The notes below the pieces were generated by a model. It made no database searches, was not told the origin of the DNA, and was given only the letters and a program-made list of their open reading frames with translations. A program made the translations under genes and the position numbers. This document shows, piece by piece, positions 22,714 through 35,700 of a DNA stretch of 64,000 bases; positions within the stretch are counted from its first letter, which is position 1, and each line of letters starts with the position of its first letter. The DNA is from Dromiciops gliroides (taxonomy: Eukaryota > Chordata > Mammalia > Microbiotheria > Microbiotheriidae). The stretch covers positions 626,265,791 to 626,329,790 of the forward strand of contig NC_057863.1 in NCBI RefSeq assembly GCF_019393635.1, written 5' to 3'.

Positions 22714-25700
22714 TGTTTTTGTGAGGCAATTGGGGTTAAGTGACTTGCCCAGGGTCACACAGCTAGTAAGTGTTAACTGTCTGAGGCCGGATTTGAACTC
22801 AGGTTCTCCTGACTCTAGGGCCAGTGCTCTATCCACTGCGCCACCTAGCTGCCCCCATGAACTATACTCTTATTTCTTCTTGCTCTATTGACATATTTGT
22901 GTTAGGTGATGGTCGTTAAGCTTATAAGAAAAAAAAGGAAATTGAAAAAATATATTAAAAAGTAAGCATTCAGAAGGACCTGAATTCAAATCCGACCTCA
23001 GACACCTGACACTTACAAGCTGTGTGACCCTGGGCAAGTCTAACCCTCATTGCCTTGCAAAAAAAAAAAATTAAGCAAAGTAGGTTAGAGCCAGACAGTG
23101 AAGGGCTTTACACTCTAAGCAGAGGAAGTTAATAGTTTATCCTCGACCCAATAGGGGGCCCCTGAAGGTTATGGAGAAAGACTTGGTCAGACTTGTGTGT
23201 CACAATCCATTTGACTGCTGTTCAGCAGGATGATGGATTGGACACTAGAAGCAGGGAGACCTGTTAGGAGGCCCCCGTGATAGTTCTCAGAAATGCTGTT
23301 ATCAGCATCACATTTAGTGTCATGACTTTTTTTTTTTTTAACTATGCTTGGATTTAAGTTTAGCTCTCTCCTTTCTCTCTCTGTTCCAGAGGGACCTCAA
23401 AGTTCATCTTCTGTTGTTTTTTTTTTTTCCTTTCTTATATCAATAATCTCCTAAGAAGTGAGGTTAATAGGAAGCTGAAAGGAAGACTAAACGCTTGGAT
23501 GGAGTCCTCTTGACAGGAGGGACAACAAGGGCCCTGGTTTTAGTCTGCTTTGGAGTTTGCGGCCGCCTACCGAAGCCCCTACATTTGCCCCTCGTTAGGA
23601 TCACAGACTTTACAGGTAGAACAGATCATCCTGCCTTCAAGATACAAAAAAAAAGCCTTTGGTGCTTGTCGGCTCTCTCAGCCGGTGCTGAGCTGAGCTC
23701 AGAGCTCGGAGCTTGAAGGTGAAGTTTTGTGTGACTGTTGGGTTTTTTTCTTCCTCTTTTCTCATCACCACAGCTAAGTGCTCCAAGCAGCTTCCTAGCT
23801 CCTAATGATTACACCCTTTTCTATTCCAAACTTGAGTCTCTCTCTAAGAGAGGAAAAAAGGACTTGATTAAGACTTAGCTCCCCGGGATCCATCCAATCC
23901 AACAGCTGCCGGAGGCTAAAGACACAAGATGACAATAGCTTTATCGTTAGTTCTCGAGTAATAAGGTTTCCCAAGCAACACAGGAAGAAGTCCTGGGAAA
24001 GATAGCTGCAGTATTTTTATTCTGCTTGTGTAGATGAAAAAAACTGAGGCTCCATTGAAAGAAGACCTCCGCTGGAGTCAGAGGTCGGGCCCCTTCTTAC
24101 CTTGTCATTCTTCTCACACCTTACCTCCCTCCACAGACTCTGTGATCCAGTGACACTGGCCTCCTTACACAGAACACGCCACCTCTTGACTCTACCTTTT
24201 CTCTGCCTGTCTCTCATACCTGGAGTGCTCTTCCTCCTTATCTCTGCCTCCTTTAAGTCCTGGCTAAAACCCTACTTTCTACTAGAAGCCTTTCCTAATC
24301 CCTCTTTATTTTAGTGCCTCCCCCAACACACACCTCCCAATACCTTCAATACCTGTTTGTTAGTACATTATTGCTTGCATATTGTCTCCTCCATTAGGCA
24401 GTAATATTGTTGCCAGAGGAAAGGAAAGGGGGTGGGAGGTAGGGGTGGGTGGGAAATGACTGTGTTTTACCTTTTTTTTGGGGGGGGGGTCGGGGCAATG
24501 GGGGTTAAGTGACTTGCCCAGGGTCACACAGCTAGTAAGTGTCAAGTGTCTGAGGCCAGATTTGAACTCAGGTCCTTCTGAATCCAGGGCCCGTGCTTTA
24601 TCTACTGTACTACCTAGCTGCCCCCCTTTCACCTTTTTTTTGCACCCCCAGTGCTTAGCAGTGTCCAGTACTTCATAAGTGCTTATTGACTGTCTGATTG
24701 ACTGGGCTGGATGGTCTCTAAAATCCTTTTCAGCTCTAAGTCTGGACCCCTGATCCTTAGGGTCTGACCTCTGTTCATCTTATTTCTCACTTAACCTCTA
24801 CCCTATCACATGTTTCCAGAGATAAGGCAGTTTGGTCCAATGGAGAAGTGAAGGGGAGGGAGCAAGTATTTATATAGCATCCCTGCGTCAGGCACTGTGC
24901 TAATCACTTTACAGATATTATCTCAATTGATCACAGGGATCTTGATGGCCCACGCTTCAACTGATCCCCTGAAAATCAATGATACTTCACAACGTCATTT
25001 AACATTTTAAGGTCTGCTATTGCCAGGGAAGTGCTTTACTTTTCTCCATTTGTCTCCATCATGCCTAGATTGGGCTGGGTTCAGAGACTCTTACCAGGGC
25101 TTCTCTGGTCTGGCTGCTGTGTGCATCAAGGCTGACTCATGCACAAAAAAGTAGGTGTGAGAATAGTGCCCCACCTTTGAAAGTCAGAGCCTGTGTATCT
25201 TAATTACCCTCTTTATCCCTCTTTCTACTTGGCTCAAATAGTAAACCTACCAATTCTTTTAACTTCCAGAAAAGTAAAGTTGGTGGGATTCTTGGATGGT
25301 AATAATTATAACAGGACTTTCTCTAGCTATAGACTATTAACAAACATGAAATATAATAATAATAATAATAATAGTCATTTTTATTAACTTAAAAAAAATT
25401 TTTTTTGGTGGGGCAATGAGGGTTAAGCGACTTGCCCAGGGTCACACAGCTAGTAACTGTCAAGTGTCTGAGGCCAGATTTGAACTCAGGTACTTCTGAA
25501 TCTAGGGCTGGTGCTTCATCCACTGCCCCCAATAATAGTCATTTTATGGCATTTAAGGTTTGCAAAGCTCTTTAAATACATCACCTTATTTGAGTTCTGA
25601 ACAGCCCTACAAGCCAGGTATCATCTTTCCTATTTTATAGTTGAGGAAATTGAGGTTCACAGGAGTCAAATGACTTGCCCAGGGTCACATAGCTAGTAAG

Positions 25701-26749
25701 CAGGCTTTAACCTTAGGTTTTTTTTTTTTCTTTCTTTCTTTTTTTTTTTGCAAAGCAATGGGGATTAAGTGACTTGCCCAGGGTCACACAGCTAGTGTCA
25801 AGTGTCTGAGGCCAGATTAGAACTCAGGTCCTCCTGAATTCAGGGCCAGTGCTCTATCCACTGCACCACCTAGCTGCCCCCCGCTTAGGTTTTCTTGACT
25901 CTAAATCATAACAAGATAATTTTAGCATCAATTTAGAGCTAGAAGGGACCTTAAGAGTTCCCCATTTTAGAGAGGAAGGATACTGAGACACAGCGGGGTT
26001 AAGTGACTAGCCTTAAAGTCACTCAAATAGTAAACAAGTGACAGGGGCCCTAGACCCCCAGGGCTTTCTGCCCACCCTATGGTCCTGCTTCTCACCATTG
26101 TCTTTAGCCACACAGCTCATTATTAAGCACCAACTCTGCCTAGAATGGTGTTCCAGGCACTAGAGAGGGAGGGATGGGGTCTGGCTTCAGCCTTCAAAGA
26201 GTTGACAATTTCACTCAAGTTACTAAAGCATCGAGTCTATGGGTGCCATCTTCAGGTGTTGTTCTGGGATGGGGGTTGGGGCACAGACATCGCATCCCTC
26301 CCCTCAAGGAGGTGATATTTTCCTGAGCTCTAGAAAATCGACTTCACTTCTGTCTTTCCTTCCTCCTCCTTTTCTTGCTTTGGTGGATTTTGAGAAGAAG
26401 TCATTAACACATCTGACTCTCCAGGTCGAAGGGGCAGGAAGAGCTGTGGGCCAGTGAGTGACATCACAGAGGGTACCATTAAATATACTATTCATTTAGA
26501 GATTAAAGCATCCAAGGAGATCGACGGCAGGAGATTTATTTCTAACTCTCTGGAAAGCCCAACTTTGTCATTGGAACAAAGTACGGATTAAAAAAAAAAA
26601 ACACCAGGGGGAGCTAGGTGGCACAGTGGATAGAGCACCAGCCCTGGAATCAGGAGGACCTGAGTTCAAATCCAGCCTCAGACACTTAACACTTACTAGC
26701 TGTGTAACCCTGGGCAAGTCACTTAACCCAATTGCCTCACACACACACA

Positions 26750-26796
<47 letters not shown>

Positions 26797-29700
26797 CAAC
26801 CCAAAAAACCCCAACCCACCCCCGCCAACCACCAAACCCTTAGTTCAAGTGTTGATATTTCTCAGTGGGGACTCTCAAGGAATTTTTCCTGCTTAGGAAA
26901 ATGTCGAAGGGAAAGATTAAAAAAAAAAAGGGGGGGGCAGCTAGGTGGCACAGTGGATAAAGCACCCCCCCTGGAGTCAGGAGTACCTGAGTTCAAATCC
27001 GGCCTCAGACACTTAACGCTTACTAACTGTGTGACCCTGGGCAAGTCACTTAACCCCAATTGCCTCACTAAAAAAAATAAAATAAATTTTAAAAAAGGAG
27101 GGGGGAGGGAGAATACTGGGCTTCTCATTTTGGACTGTGAGAGATAAGCATATTGTCCAGTCTGTTCCGTGTGATCAAGCGCGCGCACGCATGCGCGCGC
27201 GCGCACACACACACACACACACAAACCCACCCTGCAGACCAACTCACTAAGTGACCTCTGCTCTAGCTTCAGTTTACTTGGGAAAAATGCATGCCCCCAG
27301 CTCTTCATCAGCCCTTGGTACTTAGATGGGTTTGTCTGTCCTGGAAAACAGGACTAGGGAATTAAGGCAAAACCGGCTCAACAGGTTCTCTCCTTTTTTA
27401 TTCTTTATTGGCCTAGATCCTCCTTAGTCAGTTGGTTGCTAAGGGCTACCCCCCCTTCTTTTCTGTAATAATGATGATATAATAATTGCTATTTCCTTGA
27501 TGCTTTGAACTTTGTAAAGTGTCTCCTGGGATGGGATCTCATTTGAAACTCACGACCACCCTGGGATGTGGAATGGGGAAGGGAGGCCCAGAGAGGCAGT
27601 GACTTGCCCAAGGTCACACAGTCAGTGTGGTCATGGTATATTAGATTTAAAGTCGTAAGGGACTTCAGAAGTCATCAAGTCCTCTTCCCTTGTTTTACAG
27701 ATAAAGAAACTGAGGTCCAGAGAGGGGATGACTTTCCCAGGGTTGAACTGGTAATAAGTAACAATTAGGGTTTGAAATCAGGGCCTATGACTCTGTTTGA
27801 CATTCTTTCTTCTGCACCCCATTTTCCTAGGCCTCCACATCTGTGAAATGAGGGCTGTAGACCACTAAATTCCCATTAGACTTGGAGGGCTTTGAGGGCA
27901 GCGAGTGTCTTTTGCCTTTTTTTGTACCCCTAGTGCTTAACACGGTTATGGGCAAACAGTAGGTATTTCATAAATGTTTATTGACCGAATGAATGACTGT
28001 CCAGGTGGCCTCTGAGAGCCCCTTTATCTCCAGCTCTGCTATCCTACTGCTGTCCCAGGTCTATGAGCATCAATCTTTTTCAGATCTCCCAGGGGGAAGG
28101 TTCCCTCTGCTCCCCTTGTGCCCCTATCTGATGTTTAGCAATGTTTCCTTGTTGGTAAATTCTTACTTTAGAACCCAGCCCCCCCTCCCCCAACACAGTA
28201 ACTAAGCTCACCTGCTCTTATTCCAATACTTAGCACACTGCTTGGAACATAGTAGGCGCTTAATAAATGCATCATCTCAAAGGATGATTTGCTGTAGTTG
28301 TCATTTTCAGTCTTTTCAGTCATGTCTGACTCTTTGTGAACCCACTTGGGGTTTTCTTGGCAAAGATACTGGAGTAGTTGGCCATTTCCTTGTCCACTTC
28401 TTTTTTTTTTTTTTTTGGTGGGGCAATGAGGGTTAAGTGACTTGCCCAGAGTCACCCAGCTAGTAAGTGTCAAGTATCTGAGGTCAGATTTGAACTCAGG
28501 TCCTCCTGAATCCAGGGCCGGTGCTATATCCACTGTGCCACCTAGCTGCCCCCGAAGTTTTTCTCTTTTGTTCTAATTCTTCTTTCACAACACGACTAAT
28601 GCAGAAATATGTTTGATGTGATTGTACAGATATAACCTACATCAGATTGCTTTCTGTCTTAAGGAGAGGGGAGGGAAGGGAGGGAGGAAGAAAAAATTGG
28701 AACTAAAAATCTTATGAAAACAAATGTTGAAAACTATCTTTACATGTAACTGGAAAATAATAAAATACTTTTATGATTTAAAAAAAAAAGTGAGGGCAGC
28801 TAGGTGGCGCAGTAGATAAAGCACCGGCCCTGGATTCAGGAGGACTTGAGTTCAAATCCAGCCTCAGACACTTGACACTTACTAGCTGTGTGAACCTGGG
28901 CAAGTCACTTAACCTCCATTGCCCTGCCAAAAAAATAAAAAAGTGTTTTTAGGGTCAGGGCTGCTTTTCAGAGAGTGTGGTATCATTCTGAAAGTGCCAG
29001 GCTTGGACGGAGTGCTTGGGTTTGGATGAGCCAGAGACACAGAGACATTTTCCTTTTATGGGCTTCATAAGATACCCTAGGAAAAGGGTTTTTTATGTTT
29101 GTTTATTTGGTTGGTTGGGTTGTTTTGTTTTGTTTTGTTTTGTTGCCAAAAGCTAGATTATCAGGGCAGCTAGGTGGCGCAGTGGATGGAGCACCGGCCC
29201 TGGAGTCAGGAATATCTGAATTTAAATCCGGCCTCAGACACTTAACACTTACTAGCTGTGTGACCCTGGGCAAGTCACTTAACCCCAATTGCCTCACTAA
29301 AAAAAAAAAAAAAAAGCTAGATTATCCTCAAAGGACCAATTTACTTTAGGCAAGGTCTGTTTGGAAGGGTTCCCCCAGGTCAGAAAAAGGAGGTGAGGGG
29401 GTCACTTACCAAGAGTGAGGGCTAGCAGCTGGACATGGAAGTGCTCCCTCCGCCCCACCCAAATGGAAAGAAGACCTCCATCATGGTGAGTGGCTACTCT
29501 AGGAAGCATTATTCCTGGGTTAGCAGGTTGCTTCGACAGTGGCTGAGCATTCCATCCTGGAGTTCCTTCCACTGAGGACATCCCACTTCCTTTGTGTATT
29601 CTTATCTTTCCCCCAGCTGCATCAGCCCTCTGGAGTCTTTGTAGATCTGTGGCTGAGGGACATGGCAGTGCTAATTACCCATTTCCCACTGGAGGAAGTG

Positions 29701-32700
29701 CTGAATCCGGATGATTACCATCCCTGAGCCTGGGCTCTCTTTCTTAGAATCCTCTTACCATAGGCCCAGATAGAGTTAGTAGGGGGAAAAAAAGTCTCCT
29801 CACCAGCAAAAGGTGAGTTAATACTTAAAAAAAAAAGCAAATATTAGCACACATCAAAACATACTCTCCCAGTGTCCCCAAAATAAATTGTTCCTCTGTT
29901 TAAACTGTTCGGTGGGGAGCAAGGTTCAAGTGTATTCATTTGAGAGCTGCCTTTTTAAGCTGATGTCTGAGGCTCAGCTCTGGTGTTTGTCATTTACTGG
30001 TGGTGTGGTCAGGGATCAGCTGGGACTGGGATTGTGTTTCTCTCGGTGTCCGAGACAGAATGGAGTCAATAGCTCGCTCCGCTCTCTGTCCAGCTGGGTT
30101 TTGTTGTTGTCATCGATGGCTTCCTGGGGCCCCACCAACGCTGAGATTCTCTGATTTTGAGCAATTTGGCCACTAAACTAGCATTTAAAAAATGCCACAC
30201 AAACCCGTCAGTGCCTTTTATCATTTTCTAAATATACCTCGTGCCCAAGTGGAATCCTTCTTCGTTATCAAAAACAGTTAAGCAAAAATAAGCATCCTGC
30301 TGACCTCTTTGCGTGCTGAATTCTGCCGTACCTTTCTGCTGTGGGGTCTGTTTATTTTTTTTTCCCCCAACCATTCCCCAGAACTTTGTTTTCCAGATCT
30401 TTAGACCCATGTTCTTTGAGACGAGGACAAGACAAAATTAAAAGTTGGGCTAAGACCATGGGACCTCTAGGATCACTGAGATCAGAGTGGCCATTTTATA
30501 GACAAGGAAACCGAGACTCAGATTCAGCAAGTCATGGTCACAGGCACTGTAAGTATAATGGGAAAAGGGTAGGGTTCACCAGAGACCTGGGTTTGAATCC
30601 TGCTTCTTACTTGTACTAAGGGTGTGACCACAGGGTAGATAGATTTAGAACTGGAAGGGACCTTGGGGGTCACCTGGTTCGACTCTCTTCCCTTTTTTTG
30701 GGGGGGGGGGGGTAATGGGGGTTAAGTGACTTGCCCAGGGTCACACAGCTAGTAAGTGTCAAGTGTCTGAGGCTGGATTTGAACTCAAGTCCTCCTGAAT
30801 CCAGGACCAGTGCTTTATCCACTGTGCCACCTAGTTGCCCCCTTCAACTCTCTTCCTTTTATAGATGACTAAACTGAGGCCTAGAGAAGTGACTTGCCTA
30901 AGGTCATACAGCTAGTTAGAGGTAGAGTTGGGATTCAAACTCAGATCTTGGGACTCTTAAGTTGAGCATGCTGTCTGCTGCACTGTCCTTTCACATCTCA
31001 AATTCTCATTTTTCTCATTAATTGGTCCAGTTTGTATCGTGGCTATGGGAGAGGAATCCTAAGACTTTCAGAGAAAAGTGCCCTAACCGGTAGGTCAGGC
31101 TCCACTGGCATAGCTGATCTGACAGGCCTCTAATTTTCTCATCCACTGCCCAGCCCATCTCTAAAGAGGGAGAGTAATTGTGAGAAATCTCCTTTGTCTC
31201 CCATAAATCCCTACCTGAAGGTGAGTTGTGAAGGCAAGGCTGCACTCTCTGCTGCTGTCAGGGAAGCTTCAAGCCAGTGGCGTTCTTACATCAGCCATCC
31301 AGGGCCTATGATGATGTTGGGGCGTGGGCTCCTGTGACCTCGGCCACTTAGTGTGCATGACAGGTATCATTAACGTCCCTCCAGAAAACTGAGTGTCGGA
31401 GAGGTGAAGGTACCGACTAGTACTTCAGCCAGTAAGTCTCAGAGGCAGGATTTGAACCCAGCTCTTCTAGACTCTGTCCAACAGGGTCTCTCAGATAAGA
31501 CATCAGCCTATCCATAGGAGTTGTTATGGAGAGACAGCCCCCTCCAGAGGAAGGAGCTCAAGGCTGGGAGTTAAAAGGTCTGTATTTAATTCAGACTCTA
31601 CCCCTTAGAAGCCTTGGGTGAATCACTGCTGTTTTCTATCCAAGCCATCTCCAGTCGCCCTGATGTATACCTTGCCACTGGACCCAGATGGCTCTGGAGG
31701 AGAGAGTGAGGCTGGTGAACTTGCACAGCCCTACCTCACTTAAATCCAATTCCCCGGGGCAGCTAGGTGACAAAGTGGATAAAGCACTGGTCCTGGATTC
31801 AGGAGGACCTGAGTTTAAATCCAGCCTCAGACACTTGACACTTACTAGCTGTGTGACCCTGGGCAAGTCACTTAACCCTCATTGCCCAACCAATCAATCA
31901 ATCAATCAATCAATAAGTAAATCAATAAGCAAATAAATCCAATTCCTTGCAAGTCATGACATCATCCAATGTCACGGTCCTCTTCAGGAATGAAGGACAA
32001 ACAACAACAACCCTTTAAACCCAATAAAATGGGGGTAAAGATATGGTACCCGTTAGACCCTTAAGTGTCATAAAGTTGCAGGATTTTTTTGGTAATCACG
32101 TTAAAACTTCTCAAATACCTCTGGGGATTTTGTCTTTGCTTAATTTCACCACAGAGACAGGGGGAAGGGGAGAAGGGGTCTACCCAGTGTGCCGGAGACT
32201 TTTCTTTCTCTCCAATTCCTTGCTGTCTCCATGTTTCACTTGGAAATTTTTTTTCATTGCTATATTAGCCAACCATAGATTTAGAGTTGGAAGTGACCTC
32301 AGTAGCCACCCAGTCCAACCCCCTCATTTTACAGAGGGGGACGTGAAGGCCACCCAGGGGAGTGGAATGACTTGTTCACAGGTAGTAATACTCCAAGGAC
32401 GTCCTTGCACTGTCCCTTTGTAAATGTGTTCTAGTCTGCTCATCCCCACCACACCTCTACATCACCCTTTGGGTGATTCTTAGGAATTCATCCTTTTTTC
32501 CTCCTTAAAGAATAAATCTAGGGGGCAGCTAGATGGTGCAGTGGATAAAGCACTGCCCCTGGATTCTGGAGGACCTGAGTTCAAATCTGTCCTCAGAAAC
32601 TTGACACTTAACTAGCTCTGTGACCTTGGGCAAGTCACTTAATCCTCGTTGCCCTGCAAAAAAAAAAAATAATAATAATAATAATAATTCTGTTAACTCA

Positions 32701-35700
32701 CAAAGAATTTAAACACTGACATTAATAGCCAAGATTCTCAAGAGAAAATCAATAAGTACCCATTATAGTGTACCAGTCACTGATGTTTGGCCTACCTGAG
32801 GATGCCCATTGACCAATTCAGGGAAAAGTCCTTTTTTTTCACTTTTTTTCCCCTTCTTTAAACTTTTTTCACTTAATAATATATTACTTTTCCCCAATTA
32901 CATGTGAAGATAATTTTCAACATCCATTTTGGTAAGATTTTGAGTTCTGAATTTTTCTCCCTCCCTCCCTTCCATCCCCTCTCCCGAAGCCAGCAAGCAA
33001 TCTGATACAGGTTACACATTACAATCATGTTAAATATACTTCCACATTAGCCATGTCATGAGAGAAAAATCAACACAAAAGGGGAAAACCACAAGGAAGA
33101 AAAATCAAGAAATAAAAAAAGTCTAAGGCCTTTGTTCTTTACAGAATGCTAGTTTCCTTGACTCGCAGCCATCCAACAACCCCGGAAGAATGTTGGTGAT
33201 GAAAGAGATGAGCTTTTGCTTATGGGAGCGTCTTTGAAGGAATTATTGAGGGTTTTCCACAGCAGTCTACCTCTCTGTCCTCCCTCCTGCCCTGTTCTGG
33301 GTCCAGCTCAGCAGCCCATGTTGAGTGTCTGTCCAAGATGTGTGCACAGATAGGCTCTGCAGGTTGTCTTTCTGCCTTTGGGGGAACTGATTTTAAAAAG
33401 CTTCCTGCCCGGGAGGTTGGGGATTCTTGCTGAGGCATGTTGGAAGGAGAGGGGAGTCTTGGGCAGCTTGAGAAAAAATAAGCTGTGAGTTCTTGGGATC
33501 CCAGAGTTGGAAGGGACCCGAGAGACCATCTGGTGCAATGGCCTCATTTTACAGAAAAGGAAACTGAGGCCCAGGAGTGAAGTGCCTCTCCAAAGGTCAC
33601 AAAGGTGTTCTGATCCCAGGATTATAAATGAAAGAGGCCTCAGAGAGCAACTAATCCGCGTACCCTGCATTGAACATTTGAAGAAATGAGCCGGGAGATG
33701 ATTTGCTCAACACACGGTCAGTAAGTGGCAGAAGTGAGATCTGAAGAAGAAGGTTCCCTGGCCTTAAACCTTCCCTGCTCTCTGGGGGCTGGAACATGGA
33801 GGTGTCACCGACGGGGCCCCACAATGCAGCTGCCGACTTTGTCAGAGGTGAGCCCTGAGTGGGTCAGGGACTGCTCAGACCCACCCCGATGAGGCATAGG
33901 CTCGAGAGGTGTCCACACTCCTTCCGAAACAGTCGACCTGAGCTGTGAAGTTTAACTTGGCCAACAACTACATGTGTGATGTCCTCACTCACTCCCTGAC
34001 TTAAAGAGGAGGGCTTGTCCAGGGACGAGCCGACGCTGAAATCCCCGGCTGGTTCTTGGCTCTGATGCCCAGGGGAGAACCACAGGTTCTCCTTGGGCCT
34101 CTGGGACTGAAGGCCTCGCCAGCCTCTGCTCTCTCTAGCCCTTGGTCCCTGTGACTGCTGAATTGAAAGCCCAGGGTGGACCTGGGCACCCCCAGCTCAA
34201 GAAGCCTCAGGATCCCCTGTTTTGTCAGGGATGGGAGGCACGTTCCTGTGTTTGGAATTTCGGGGCTTCCCCGGGTCTGCTCCAGCTTGCTCATCCTTCT
34301 TGTTCTCTCTGTTCTGGCCACACCCTGACCTGACCTTCTCTACTCTAGAGTCTGTTTGGGCCTCCAGGCATCTCTGATGCCTAGGATTTACTCCCACTGC
34401 ACCTCCACCTCTGACATCTCTAGTGCCCTTCAAGGTTAAAGAGGCCTTTGGGGCAGCCAGGTGGCTCAGTGGGTAGAGTGCTGGGCCTGGAGTCTGGAAG
34501 ACCCGAGTTTAGATCTAGCCTCAGACACTTACTAGATGTGTGACCCTAGGGAAGTCACTTCACCCTGTTGGCCCCAGTTTCCTCATCTGTAAAATGGGCT
34601 ATAGAAGGAAATGGCAAATCATTCTAGGATCTTTGCCAAGAAAACCCCAAATGGGGTCACGGTGGGTTGGATACAACTGAACTGATTGAATAACAACAAA
34701 GAGACTTTTCTCGATTGCCCCAGATCAGTGTCTTTTCCTGAAAATCACTCTGTCCCTTCTCTTATTGACTTTTAAAATTTACTTAACCTCTGCTCGTGCC
34801 TTTTTATCTGCGCTATCACACCCAGAACAGTGCCTGGCACATGGTTAGAATTTAATAATTGACTGATGTTGTTTCCCCTACCCTCACCCTCAGTAGATTG
34901 GAAACAACTTGAGGGCAGGGCCGTTTTGTTTTCTCTAAGCCTCGGTTCTCCCCATCTCTAAAATGGGCACAATAGCACAAGGCTGTTGTGAGGCTCAGGT
35001 GAGAACATGGGAATAAAATGCTTTCTTAACCTTAAATTGCCATATTGAGTCGTTTTGGTCATGTTTGACTCTTCCTGACCCCATTTGTGTTTTGGGTTTT
35101 TTTTTTGCCAAAAATACTAGAGTGGGGGCAGCTAGGTGGCACAGTGAATAGAGCACCGGCCCTGGATTCAGGAGGACCTGAGTTCAAATCCAGCCTCAGA
35201 CACTTAACACTTACTAGCTGTGTGACCCTGGGCAAGTCACTTAACCCCAATTGCCTCACAAGAACAACAACAACAACAACAACAAAATATTAGAGTGGTT
35301 TGACACTTCCTTCTCCAGTTTGTTTTCTAGGTGGGGGACTGAGGCAAATGAGGTGAAATGACTTGCCCAGCTAGTGAACATCTGAGGCTGGATTTATACT
35401 TGGGTCCTCCCGACTCCAGGGATAGCACTCTATCCACTGAGCCACCGACCTGTCCTGAAAGTGCCACATAAATGTTAACTATTATTAGGTTGGTGGCTTT
35501 GTCTTTGTAACCCCAGCACCTGGCACACAGTAGGCAATTAATGAGTGTGGAGTTGTGTGACCACTTGTTGGAAATGTAAAGACAGAAGAAAAGAAGGAAA
35601 GGAGGACAGAAGAAAAGGAAGAAGGAAGGAAGAAAGGAAAGAAAGAAGAGGAAAAGAGGAAAGGAAGGAAAGAAGGAAGAAAAGAAGAAAGGAAGGGATG

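Noticed and set aside
22664..22716. AU-rich element (ATTTA repeats) as an mRNA stability signal
   Set aside because: It is the tail of an intronic minus-strand SINE, not a 3' UTR element.
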